This document shows positions 1-7,658 of a stretch of DNA of 48,232 nucleotides, in pieces. The DNA comes from Lentibacter sp. (GTDB lineage: Bacteria; Pseudomonadota; Alphaproteobacteria; Rhodobacterales; Rhodobacteraceae). The notes under the pieces are model-generated. The model searched no databases. It was not told the DNA's origin and saw nothing but the letters and a program-made list of their open reading frames with translations. A program made the position numbers and the translations under genes. The DNA lies in the NCBI GenBank assembly GCA_016744435.1, contig JADGEJ010000027.1, forward strand, positions 1-48,232, in the 5' to 3' direction. Each line of letters opens with the position of its first letter. The stretch's first letter is position 1.

Positions 1-1
1 C

Positions 2-343
2 GTCGCTCAGAAGGGCTTTCACGCCAACCCTGCTGCCCCTGCTCCGACAGAGCTGTTCGCGGCCTACCCAAAGGAAACCCTGCCCAATGGTGTTGCGGTT
101 TGCGTGCCCCGTGAGGTGAGCCAGTCCATCACCGAGATGTTTGAGTTGCGCCAGTATAGCAGCCTCAAAAACCCGTTTGAAAAGCCGCAGACTTTGCAGG
201 CCGTGCTTGACGAACTCACGCGCACTGGCGCGGCTGATGCAGCACAGGTTTCCCAAGCGCTTAGCTTCAACCAAGTCACAGTCGCGCGCTGTTTTGTTTG
301 GCTCCTGAAGTATGGCTACATAACGCGTCAGGCGGTATCATGA
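2..343 (+). CDS. C-terminal part of an unidentified protein
   Basis: An open frame runs in from the left edge and stops at the TGA at 341-343, giving the last 113 residues of a longer protein. I do not recognise the family. The final 55 or so residues (from about NPFEKPQTLQAVLDEL to the end) read like a small winged-helix or similar helical domain, with a helix, a short turn, then a helix and a strand pair ending VWLLKYGYI. That arrangement is seen at the C terminus of some methyltransferases with regulatory domains, but the resemblance is too weak to name it. The stop overlaps the start of the Crp/Fnr gene by 4 bases (ATGA), so the two are probably translationally coupled. The true start lies outside the window. 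Confidence 0.6.
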   Translation, partial: VAQKGFHANPAAPAPTELFAAYPKETLPNGVAVCVPREVSQSITEMFELRQYSSLKNPFEKPQTLQAVLDELTRTGAADAAQVSQALSFNQVTVARCFVWLLKYGYITRQAVS

Positions 344-1005
344 CAGAAAGCTGGGTGACACAATCAGAAGCCTTCTCGCGCCTCACAGCCGGCGAGCAGA
401 CTAGGCTTGCCCGGCTCCGCCCTATGCAGGTTCCGAAGAACCAAACCCTGTTTCACCCGGGCGACATTGCCGAAGGCTTTGTCATCGTCCTAGACGGGCA
501 GATTGACGTTTACCTCACAGGCCCCTCGGGGCGAGAGATCTTGCTTTATAGCGTCTCTCCCGGTCAAAGCTGTGTGCAAACAACTGTCGGCCTGTTGGGC
601 CAACAAGCCTACACTGGCGAAGCGATCACCGCGATGGACTGTAAAGTCGTTCTGATCCCACGAGTTCTGTTTACCGAGCTGATGGAAACCTCAGCGTTGT
701 TCCGCGAGTTCGTGTTTTCGGCCTTTGCGTCACGGGTTCAAGGCATGATGCACGTGCTTGAACGCGTCGCATTTCACAAAGTCGAGGCGCGCCTCGCTGC
801 TGACTTGCTTGGACGTGCCGAACAAGGTGTCGTCAAAGCCACACAGGCAGTTTTGGCCGCCCATATTGGCTCGGCGCGTGAGGTGGTGGCGCGCCAACTC
901 GATGCTTTTGCCAAACGAGGGCTGATCGAGCGCGAGCGCGGCGCTATCCGCCTGCTCAACCGTGAAGCTCTCGAAAAAATCGCAGAAATATCGCACGATG
1001 TGTGA
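340..1005 (+). CDS. Crp/Fnr-family transcriptional regulator
   Basis: A 221-residue cytoplasmic regulator of normal Crp/Fnr length. Residues about 12-130 form the cyclic-nucleotide-type beta-roll sensor (FHPGD near 38-42, LDGQIDVYLTGPSGRE near 51-66). Residues about 145-220 form the winged helix, with a recognition helix around IGSAREVVARQLDAF. Only two cysteines are obvious in the sensor half (about C78 and C101), so an N-terminal Fnr-type iron-sulfur cluster is unlikely. A thiol-based or small-ligand signal is possible but not shown. I chose the ATG at 340, which overlaps the preceding stop, over an upstream in-frame start at 298. A perfect dyad, TGTGACCAAGTCACA, overlaps the end of this gene and may be its own target site in front of the next gene. 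Confidence 0.9.
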   Translation: MTESWVTQSEAFSRLTAGEQTRLARLRPMQVPKNQTLFHPGDIAEGFVIVLDGQIDVYLTGPSGREILLYSVSPGQSCVQTTVGLLGQQAYTGEAITAMDCKVVLIPRVLFTELMETSALFREFVFSAFASRVQGMMHVLERVAFHKVEARLAADLLGRAEQGVVKATQAVLAAHIGSAREVVARQLDAFAKRGLIERERGAIRLLNREALEKIAEISHDV

Positions 1006-1015
1006 CCAAGTCACA
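1001..1015. promoter_or_regulatory. Perfect 15-bp dyad, candidate Crp/Fnr-type operator
   Basis: TGTGACCAAGTCACA is a perfect inverted repeat with 6-base arms and a 3-base centre. It overlaps the last codons and stop of the Crp/Fnr gene and lies about 70 bases before the start of the small membrane protein gene. The half sites match the TGTGA/TCACA type used by the Crp superfamily, but the arm spacing is one base shorter than in classical CRP sites. Regulation by the neighbouring gene product is an inference. Confidence 0.45.
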
Positions 1016-1024
1016 GACAGATAG

Positions 1025-1037
1025 CATTTTCAAAATG
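1025..1037. promoter_or_regulatory. Second short dyad upstream of the YgaP-like gene
   Basis: CATTTTCAAAATG is a perfect inverted repeat (6-base arms, 1-base centre) 10 bases beyond the TGTGAC dyad and 48 bases before the next start codon. It may be a second operator or simply part of an A/T-rich promoter. Confidence 0.3.
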
Positions 1038-1084
1038 TATGGTTGCCCCATCTCTTTAAACGCGAGTCTTGAAAGGATTCTCAC

Positions 1085-1291
1085 ATGCTTAAGAAAAACG
1101 TAGGCAACATTGACCGCATCATCCGTATTGTGCTTGGCCTTGCCCTGCTTGCTGGGTTTTTCCTCAGCGGTGGCGGCAGCTACAGCTGGCTCTATCTTGT
1201 CGGCGCGGCAATCGCACTGGGCACAGCGGCCATGGGCTCATGCGGGCTTTACACCATTTTTGGTTTCAGCTCCTGCCCACTGAAAAAGTAA
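1085..1291 (+). CDS. Small DUF2892 / YgaP-like inner membrane protein
   Basis: A 68-residue protein starting MLKKNVGNIDRIIRIVLG, the typical opening of the DUF2892 (YgaP transmembrane domain) family. It has two predicted membrane segments at about residues 12-28 and 33-52, and two cysteines near the C terminus (SCGLY and SSCPLKK). Family members often sit beside rhodaneses or sulfide-handling genes and Crp/ArsR regulators. Here the regulator is directly upstream and a single-domain rhodanese lies 4 kb away, which hints at sulfur metabolism but does not prove it. AAAGGA at 1071-1076 serves as the ribosome binding site. The exact molecular role of the family is not known. Confidence 0.85.
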   Translation: MLKKNVGNIDRIIRIVLGLALLAGFFLSGGGSYSWLYLVGAAIALGTAAMGSCGLYTIFGFSSCPLKK

Positions 1292-1322
1292 GCTTTCCAG
1301 CGGGTTAGCTCGCTCAGAAATG

Positions 1323-1363
1323 CCTAGGGCGGATCAATCTCGCCCTAGGGTCAGGACCCTAGG
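1323..1363. terminator. Overlapping two-way hairpins between convergent genes
   Basis: Three related arms lie in a row: CCTAGGGCG (1323-1331), CGCCCTAGGGT (1341-1351) and ACCCTAGG (1356-1363). The middle arm can pair with either neighbour, giving a 9-bp or an 8-bp stem. The right arm overlaps the stop codon of the minus-strand patatin gene. It probably works as a terminator region for both converging transcripts, although no long T run follows. Confidence 0.5.
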
Positions 1364-2246
1364 CCACATGCTCGCGGATCAGGCCTTGCGCAATCTCCGT
1401 GATCCGAACACCTTCCGCTATCGCTTCTGCTGCGCGAAACAAATCCATTGTTGTGAAATGGGTTAAGTCAGCCTCCAGCAGCACATCCGGCGGATCAGCT
1501 GCCTTGCGAGTGGCCAAGACGTAATCAACAAGAATGTCGATCGTCACATCCAGAACATCAAACAGGCGTGGGGTGCTTTGGCTTTCGTCCACATCGGGCA
1601 AGATGTCGGTCAAAGCTTTGGGTAACTGCTCATGCAATTTCTCAGCGCCTATTTGTTGCCAAACTGAAGGCACCTTCTGCGCTTCCCAATGCGCTTTGCC
1701 GCCACGCCCGTTTGGGTTAACGGCAATGACAACCTCACCGCCGAGCGCGCGCGCTGCTGAAACGGGTAAAGGGTTCACGATCCCGCCATCAATCAGCCAC
1801 TGGCCGTTAAGCTGAACGGGTTTGAGCATCCCGGGGATCGACAATGAAGCGCGCACCGCGGGGATCAGAGGCCCCTCTCGCAACCAAACCTCTTTGCCAC
1901 TTGCCAAGTCAGTCGCGACAGTCACAAACGGGCGCGGCAAGTCTTCGATCCGCTCGGGCAAGTCGAGCGCATGAAACAGCATTTCAACGCCCTGCCCGCG
2001 TAGCACGCCGCCTTGCTCGAGCCTTGGGTCGAGGTAGCGTAGCAAACCGGTTTGCGTGAGCGCTCTTGCGGTTTCCTCCAGTGCATCAAGCCGGCCAGCG
2101 GCCCAAGCGGCGCCGACCAACGCGCCTATCGAGCAGCCCGCAACAGCCATCGGAGAGACACCCTGTTCCTCTAACGCTCGGATTGCGCCGATATGGCACC
2201 AGCCTCTGGCCCCACCAGAGCCAAGCGCCAGCGCCACCCGCTTCAT
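1359..2246 (-). CDS. Patatin-like phospholipase (RssA/NTE type)
   Basis: A 295-residue single-domain patatin-like serine hydrolase. The glycine-rich oxyanion motif GSGGARG is at residues 9-15. The nucleophile elbow GCSIG carries the catalytic Ser39. The second member of the Ser-Asp dyad is in [10 protein letters not shown] at about residue 154. No signal peptide or membrane segment is visible, so it is likely cytoplasmic or peripheral. E. coli RssA is the best-known relative of this size; the natural substrate is not established, and lysophospholipids are the usual assumption. The ATG overlaps the uvrA stop by 4 bases (ATGA), so it is cotranscribed with uvrA and may be induced by DNA damage. 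Confidence 0.9.
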   Translation of the reverse strand: MKRVALALGSGGARGWCHIGAIRALEEQGVSPMAVAGCSIGALVGAAWAAGRLDALEETARALTQTGLLRYLDPRLEQGGVLRGQGVEMLFHALDLPERIEDLPRPFVTVATDLASGKEVWLREGPLIPAVRASLSIPGMLKPVQLNGQWLIDGGIVNPLPVSAARALGGEVVIAVNPNGRGGKAHWEAQKVPSVWQQIGAEKLHEQLPKALTDILPDVDESQSTPRLFDVLDVTIDILVDYVLATRKAADPPDVLLEADLTHFTTMDLFRAAEAIAEGVRITEIAQGLIREHVA

Positions 2247-5101
2247 TCTGCTGCCGCGCTCACAAGCCCCAGCATGGGTGCTAGGTAGTGCCCAGTATAG
2301 CTGCGAGGTTCTTTGGCCACTTTCTCAGGGGTTCCCACGGCCACGATCTCGCCGCCGCCATCGCCGCCTTCGGGGCCAATGTCGATCACCCAGTCAGAGG
2401 TTTTTACCACATCGAGATTATGCTCAATGACAACAACTGTATTGCCCCCCTCAACAAGCTCATGCAGCACTTCCAGAAGCTTACGCACGTCTTCAAAATG
2501 CAGGCCGGTTGTCGGCTCATCCAAGATGTAAAGCGTGCGGCCCGTCGAGCGTTTGGCCAGCTCTTTAGAGAGCTTCACGCGCTGTGCTTCACCGCCCGAG
2601 AGCGTCGTCGCTTGCTGGCCGACCTTGATGTAGCCAAGGCCCACGCGCATCAAGGCATCCATCTTGTCTCGGATGCTTGGGACGGCTTTAAAAAAGCTCT
2701 GCGCCTCTTCAACGTTCATATCAAGAACGTCGGCTATGCTCTTGCCTTTGAACTTAATTTCCAATGTCTCCCGGTTGTAACGCGCGCCTTTGCAGGTCTC
2801 ACATTCCACATAGACATCCGGCAAGAAGTGCATCTCGATCTTGATCACCCCGTCGCCCTGACAGGCCTCACAGCGCCCGCCTTTGACGTTGAAGCTAAAG
2901 CGCCCGGGCTTATAGCCGCGCGCCTTGGCTTCCGGCAGCCCGGCAAACCAGTCGCGGATCGGCGTGAAGGCTCCTGTGTAAGTCGCAGGGTTAGAACGCG
3001 GTGTACGTCCGATAGGCCGCTGGTCGATGTCGATAACTTTGTCGAGGTGCTCCAACCCCTTGATCGTCTCACAAGGCGCTGGCGTCTGGCGCGCTCCGTT
3101 CAGGCGCATCGAGGCCGTCTTGAACAGCGTCTCGATGGTCAGCGTTGACTTGCCGCCGCCTGACACGCCCGTCACGCAGACAAACTTGCCCAGAGGGAAC
3201 TCTGCAGTCACATTCCTGAGGTTGTTGCCAGTGGCTTTCACCACTTTCACCTTCTTGCCATTGCCCTTGCGGCGCTTGGCTGGCACTTCGATCTTGCGCG
3301 CGCCTGACAGGTATTGCCCCGTCAGCGAAGCTGGGTCGGCCATCACTTCTTCTGGCGTCCCTTCGCTGACAACTTGCCCACCATGCACACCTGCGCCAGG
3401 GCCAATGTCAAAGACATAGTCAGCCTCGCGCACCGCTTCTTCGTCATGCTCGACCACGATAACAGTATTGCCCGCATCGCGCAGGTTCTTGAGCGTTGTC
3501 AGCAAACGGCCGTTGTCACGTTGATGCAACCCGATGGAAGGCTCATCCAGCACGTAAAGCACGCCCTGAAGCCCGGATCCGATCTGGCTGGCAAGCCTGA
3601 TGCGTTGGCTTTCACCGCCCGACAGCGTGCCGGAGTTGCGCGACAGCGACAGATACTCAAGGCCCACGTTGTTGAGAAACCCAAGCCGCTCGCCGATCTC
3701 TTTCAAAATCGCGCGGGCGATCTCGTTTTTCTGTTTGGTGAGGTGCTCTGGCACAGACTGCACCCAGTCAAGCGCCTCACGGATCGACATTTGCACCACT
3801 TCACCTGCGTGCAACCCACCGATCTTCACAGCCAGTGCTTCATCACGCAGGCGGTAGCCGCCGCAGGCTCCGCAGGGGCGGTTGTTCTGATAGCGCTCAA
3901 ACTCTTCGCGAATCCAGTTGCTATCTGTCTCTCGGTAGCGACGCTCCATATTGGGAATAACGCCCTCAAAGACACGTGATACCTGGTAAACGCGCCCGCC
4001 TTCGTCGTAACGAAACTGGATTTCTTCCTCACCAGACCCACGCAAGAACACTTGCTGCACATTGGCGGGCAAGTCCTTCCATTTGGTGTTCTTGTCAAAC
4101 TCGTAGTGCTTGGCGATCGCCTCGATCGTTTGCAAGAAATAGGGCGATTTGCCTTTGCGCCAAGGGGCGAGCGCACCGTCATAAACTTTGAGCGTCGCGT
4201 CTGGAACTACGAGGCGCTCATCAAAGAACAGCTCCATGCCGAGGCCGTCGCACTGTGGGCAGGCCCCAAAAGGCGCGTTAAACGAGAACAGGCGCGGCTC
4301 GATCTCGGGGATCGTAAAGCCGCTCACCGGGCAGGCGAACTTCTCAGAAAAAGTGAAGCGCTCGCCCTCGCCTTCCGCCGGAGCCGTCTCCAAAACAGCA
4401 ATGCCATCAGCCAGATCAAGCGCTGTGCGCAGGCTGTCGGCAAGCCGTGTCTCAAGCCCCTCGCGAATGACAATCCGGTCAACCACAACGTCGATATCGT
4501 GGCGGAACTTCTTGTCGAGCGTGGGCGGCTCGTCGAGCTCATAGAACGTCCCGTCAACCTTGACGCGCTGAAAGCCCTGTTTGCGTAACTCTAGGAATTC
4601 TTTGCGGTATTCGCCTTTTCTGTCACGCACGATGGGCGCCAGAAGGTAGCCGCGTGTGCCCTCTTCGATCTGCATCACACGGTCAACCATGTCTTGCACT
4701 TGCTGCGCTTCAATCGGCTCGCCCGTAGCGGGGCTAAACGGCGTGCCTGCGCGGGCAAACAGCAGGCGCAAATAGTCATATATCTCGGTGACCGTGCCAA
4801 CGGTTGAACGCGGGTTCTTGCTGGTGGTCTTCTGCTCAATTGAAATCGCCGGAGACAGCCCGCTGATGTGGTCAACATCGGGCTTTTCCATCATGTCCAG
4901 AAACTGGCGCGCATAGGCCGAGAGGCTCTCGACATAGCGGCGCTGGCCTTCTGCGTAGATGGTGTCAAACGCGAGGCTTGATTTGCCCGAGCCCGAAAGG
5001 CCGGTGATCACAACAAGCTGGTCGCGCGGAATATCCACGTCGATTGACTTGAGGTTATGCTCGCGCGCACCGCGCACCTCGATTGCTTTAAGCTCAGCCA
5101 T
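2243..5101 (-). CDS. uvrA: Excinuclease ABC subunit A
   Basis: UvrA, the damage-sensing ATPase of nucleotide excision repair, here 952 residues. Both ABC modules are complete: Walker [10 protein letters not shown] near the N terminus and GVSGGGKST in the second half, signatures LSGGESQR and LSGGEAQR, and Walker B stretches ending LDEPSIGLH and LDEPTTGLH. The C-terminal zinc finger keeps its four cysteines (CEAC...CETC). The first finger reads CPVSG...CPQC, so its second cysteine is serine; I believe this is common in alphaproteobacteria. I chose the ATG at 5101 because AGGGGG precedes it at normal spacing and the protein then starts [18 protein letters not shown] LexA box lies upstream. Confidence 0.97.
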   Translation of the reverse strand: MAELKAIEVRGAREHNLKSIDVDIPRDQLVVITGLSGSGKSSLAFDTIYAEGQRRYVESLSAYARQFLDMMEKPDVDHISGLSPAISIEQKTTSKNPRSTVGTVTEIYDYLRLLFARAGTPFSPATGEPIEAQQVQDMVDRVMQIEEGTRGYLLAPIVRDRKGEYRKEFLELRKQGFQRVKVDGTFYELDEPPTLDKKFRHDIDVVVDRIVIREGLETRLADSLRTALDLADGIAVLETAPAEGEGERFTFSEKFACPVSGFTIPEIEPRLFSFNAPFGACPQCDGLGMELFFDERLVVPDATLKVYDGALAPWRKGKSPYFLQTIEAIAKHYEFDKNTKWKDLPANVQQVFLRGSGEEEIQFRYDEGGRVYQVSRVFEGVIPNMERRYRETDSNWIREEFERYQNNRPCGACGGYRLRDEALAVKIGGLHAGEVVQMSIREALDWVQSVPEHLTKQKNEIARAILKEIGERLGFLNNVGLEYLSLSRNSGTLSGGESQRIRLASQIGSGLQGVLYVLDEPSIGLHQRDNGRLLTTLKNLRDAGNTVIVVEHDEEAVREADYVFDIGPGAGVHGGQVVSEGTPEEVMADPASLTGQYLSGARKIEVPAKRRKGNGKKVKVVKATGNNLRNVTAEFPLGKFVCVTGVSGGGKSTLTIETLFKTASMRLNGARQTPAPCETIKGLEHLDKVIDIDQRPIGRTPRSNPATYTGAFTPIRDWFAGLPEAKARGYKPGRFSFNVKGGRCEACQGDGVIKIEMHFLPDVYVECETCKGARYNRETLEIKFKGKSIADVLDMNVEEAQSFFKAVPSIRDKMDALMRVGLGYIKVGQQATTLSGGEAQRVKLSKELAKRSTGRTLYILDEPTTGLHFEDVRKLLEVLHELVEGGNTVVVIEHNLDVVKTSDWVIDIGPEGGDGGGEIVAVGTPEKVAKEPRSYTGHYLAPMLGLVSAAAE

Positions 5102-5167
5102 AACAGCCCCCTGTATTCCACCATTCACTCTTAGTTAACTTCTAACAGAGTGCCAACACAAAATGAA

Positions 5168-5182
5168 GAACATTTAGGGAAC
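5168..5182 (-). promoter_or_regulatory. LexA (SOS) box of uvrA
   Basis: Read on the minus strand the site is GTTCCCTAAATGTTC, which is exactly GTTC-N7-GTTC, the direct-repeat LexA motif known from Rhodobacter and other alphaproteobacteria. It lies 67-81 bases upstream of the uvrA start codon. uvrA is a standard SOS gene, so repression by LexA and induction on DNA damage are expected. Confidence 0.85.
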
Positions 5183-5306
5183 AATGCGCTCGCAGGAATG
5201 ATGGGGCGCTTCCTTCACAATTATATATTCCATTTTCGGAATTTTAATGTAAGCTTTGGCCGACTCCAACCTGCAAGCCTCTTTGCACTCCGACAAGGAC
5301 ACGACC

Positions 5307-5657
5307 ATGTTTGCCTTTCTACGCGCCCTAAAACGAACCGATGCCGCGAGTCTTTTGCCGCGCATTACATCTGGCGATATTGTTTTGATTGACGTGCGCG
5401 ACCCCGGCGAGCTGAACAGTGGCCGCGCTGAGGGGGCTCTCAACCTGCCCCTGTCGCGGCTGCGCAGCGCCGCTGATCCAAAGCATGCAGGCCATAACCA
5501 AGCGCTCAGCCTACAAAAGCCTGTCGCGCTTTATTGCGCATCCGGCGCGCGCTCGGCTCAGGGCATGATGATCCTTCGCAAGCTTGGCTATAAAGAAACC
5601 TACAACATCGGCGGGCTAAGCCACTGGCAAAATGCAGGCGGCAGCGTCAAGCGCTAA
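5307..5657 (+). CDS. Single-domain rhodanese-like protein
   Basis: A 116-residue single rhodanese domain. The active-site loop is CASGARS, with the catalytic cysteine that would carry the persulfide and the usual following arginine; IDVRDPGE earlier in the domain is the conserved CH2A-type motif. There is no signal peptide and the start MFAFLRALKRTDA is slightly basic, so it is probably cytoplasmic. AAGGA at 5295-5299 fixes the start at 5307 rather than at an in-frame start 51 bases upstream. It may act as a sulfurtransferase or persulfide carrier; the partner is unknown. It is divergent from uvrA and convergent with the RTX-repeat gene, ending only 12 bases before it. Confidence 0.9.
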   Translation: MFAFLRALKRTDAASLLPRITSGDIVLIDVRDPGELNSGRAEGALNLPLSRLRSAADPKHAGHNQALSLQKPVALYCASGARSAQGMMILRKLGYKETYNIGGLSHWQNAGGSVKR

Positions 5658-5669
5658 CAAACGGCGTCC

Positions 5670-7004
5670 CTAAAGAAAGCTGAAGTCGCCTTCCGCGAGA
5701 GAATCCACGCCTTGCATGCGAACGGTATATGTCGCGCTTTCGCTTGTTCCGTTTGCGGTATAGGTCATCACAATGTCCGTAAAGCCGCCACTGGGCGCCG
5801 TGACAACCTCATAGTCAGAAAGCGTCGCAGGCGTGCCGTCTGCTCCCACATCCAGCGGCAAGACAAGCGTATCAACACCGCTTTCAAAGTCGGCAATCGT
5901 TGCCATGAGCTGCGCCGGAGCTTCGCCTCCCTCGGCAGTTTCGTTAAACTGATGAAAGCTGGTGCGATCTGCCCAATCAGAATATGCGTCGTTGTAGCCG
6001 CCCTCAAAGTAAAGCTCAGCCTCAATCGCAATCTGGTCAGCCCCTTCGCCGCCTTCAATGACGATGCGCGACGTGGTGCGCCCCCCAAAATAGTCCTCCC
6101 AGTCCCAGTTGCTGCCTAGGAAGTCTTCAAGCGAGGCAGACAAGACATCGTCACCCGCACCACCGACAAGTGTGGTGCCTGCGCCAAAGGCTGTAATGGT
6201 GTCGTCGCCCGCGCCACCATCTCCGAGAAGGTTTTCTTCCAAGTTGGTTGCGCCGAGGTTGATTTCGTCGTCACCAGCCCCGCCAGACACTGAGCCTTCG
6301 TATTCCAAGTCGATCACATCATTGCCGTCACCGCCAGTAACAGCACCCCAGCCGACATCAAGCGTATCATCCCCTGCGCCGCCATTGGCCACAACATAGC
6401 CAGTGTCATAATCGGCATGTCCACTTAAAGCATAACTTCCTGCGCTTATCACGTCGTCTCCCGCACCACCTTCAATGCTCGCGCCGTCGCTAACACTGCC
6501 GTAACCGGCATCAAGCGTTATAGTGTCATCACCTTCACCGCCATCGTAAAGGCTGGTTTCGGAGGGCCCAACACTGATCAGGTCATCTCCAGCGCCGCCT
6601 TCAACAATCACATCATTGTCAAAGCCCGAGCCTATATAGTGGTCATCACCCTCGCCAAGTTGGAAACTTCCGCTAAGAATCTCTGCATCGACGCCATCAA
6701 TTGTGTCGTTGCCCGGCCCCAAATCAGCCGAAGCTTCGACGTACTCGCTATCAAAATCCGAGCCTCTGACGTACTCGCTTTCAAAAGCCAAGCTATCGTC
6801 GCCTTCAGTTCCTAAGAAAACGCCTTCGCTCGTTTCGGTCAGTTCATCAGGGTAAGTGCTTTCGGTGTCCTCACCGCTATCAACCGTATCCTCGCCGGAG
6901 GCATCGTCTTCCTCTGCAAGTTCAGAACCAGAAGACAGGCCAAACATCATCGCAAGACCAGCAAACGCAAATATTAATGTCGTATACAAACCAACAAACT
7001 CCAA
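5670..7004 (-). CDS. Membrane-anchored protein with RTX calcium-binding repeats
   Basis: A very acidic 444-residue protein. Residues about 4-22 are a hydrophobic helix right at the N terminus. An Asp/Glu-rich linker follows (about 26-60), then a long run of divergent GGxGDDxI nonapeptide repeats between about 95 and 300. The repeats are of the hemolysin type that folds into a calcium-bound beta-roll. The C-terminal 80 residues (IADFESGVDTLVLPL onward) resemble the closing domain of many RTX proteins and end GDFSFL. Classical RTX proteins leave by type I secretion without an N-terminal helix, so this one is either anchored facing the periplasm or unusual in its export. No ABC exporter, membrane-fusion protein or toxin domain is nearby. 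Function unknown. Confidence 0.8.
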   Translation of the reverse strand: MEFVGLYTTLIFAFAGLAMMFGLSSGSELAEEDDASGEDTVDSGEDTESTYPDELTETSEGVFLGTEGDDSLAFESEYVRGSDFDSEYVEASADLGPGNDTIDGVDAEILSGSFQLGEGDDHYIGSGFDNDVIVEGGAGDDLISVGPSETSLYDGGEGDDTITLDAGYGSVSDGASIEGGAGDDVISAGSYALSGHADYDTGYVVANGGAGDDTLDVGWGAVTGGDGNDVIDLEYEGSVSGGAGDDEINLGATNLEENLLGDGGAGDDTITAFGAGTTLVGGAGDDVLSASLEDFLGSNWDWEDYFGGRTTSRIVIEGGEGADQIAIEAELYFEGGYNDAYSDWADRTSFHQFNETAEGGEAPAQLMATIADFESGVDTLVLPLDVGADGTPATLSDYEVVTAPSGGFTDIVMTYTANGTSESATYTVRMQGVDSLAEGDFSFL

Positions 7005-7088
7005 AATTTCGTAAAATAAGAATAAACCTTAGCGCAAAGCCCGTCAATTGAGTGTTCGGGAACAAACTGTTGCCGGCTAACCCTTCTG

Positions 7089-7649
7089 CTAGCCCTTCTG
7101 CGCCAAGGCCCAAGCGCAGATCGGGAAGAAAGGATCGTTGGTTAGATCATCAGTATCGGGGTCATATTTTGGCGGCCATTCAGGCTCGAGGTTGCGCGCG
7201 GCACAGGCACGGTTGCCCCACTCCTGAGCGCGGATTTTGTCTTCGGCGAACCCAGCCTCGATCAGCAGGTTCTTCAGCCCGCGCGCCGACCAGCGCGAAC
7301 AGTCGTTCGGTGCTGCATGAAACGGCACATGAAACGGCACCGCGACCCAGAAGTAGCCGCCGTCATTGAGCATATCGAGCACATTGCAAAGCGCTGTGAA
7401 CGGCCTGTCGAGATGCTCCCAAACCTGATTGGCAAGGATCAAGTCAAACTGGCGGGCGCGGCCTTTCTTGTCCAGAAATGGCCCCTCGCAAATGTCGTGC
7501 TTTGGGTAGATGAAACGCTCATAGCTTTTTGCGTCAAGCCGCGTGCCCCATTTGCCTGATATCTCGGCGACAGCCATGTCTTCTAGCGGCAGCGCGCGCA
7601 GCCAACCAAGGCTGGTGCGGTTCATCACCACGCGGTTAAGACTGACCAT
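7089..7649 (-). CDS. Class I SAM-dependent methyltransferase-like protein
   Basis: A 186-residue protein of the methyltransferase type 11 fold. FDLILANQVWEHL at about residues 68-80 matches the motif that usually reads 'visxxVLEHV' after the SAM-binding strand, and LNDGGYFWVAVPF matches the 'LKPGG' motif. The first glycine-rich SAM loop is not clear, so the N-terminal part may be degenerate or divergent. HAAPNDCSRWS followed by the helix LKNLLIEAGF is typical of methyltransferases acting on sugars or small molecules. It starts 9 bases after lpdA, with an AAGGAG site that overlaps the lpdA stop, so it is in the lpdA operon. The substrate cannot be read from the sequence. Confidence 0.75.
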   Translation of the reverse strand: MVSLNRVVMNRTSLGWLRALPLEDMAVAEISGKWGTRLDAKSYERFIYPKHDICEGPFLDKKGRARQFDLILANQVWEHLDRPFTALCNVLDMLNDGGYFWVAVPFHVPFHAAPNDCSRWSARGLKNLLIEAGFAEDKIRAQEWGNRACAARNLEPEWPPKYDPDTDDLTNDPFFPICAWALAQKG

Positions 7650-7658
7650 GAGCGCTCC

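Noticed and set aside
2056-2430. Open frames on the plus strand opposite uvrA and the patatin gene (several over 100 codons up to 4588)
   Set aside because: They lie antisense to well-conserved genes, have low-complexity Arg/Ser/Pro content and no ribosome binding sites or family resemblance.
5670-7004. RTX gene as a toxin or bacteriocin
   Set aside because: No toxin domain, activating acyltransferase or ABC exporter is encoded nearby.
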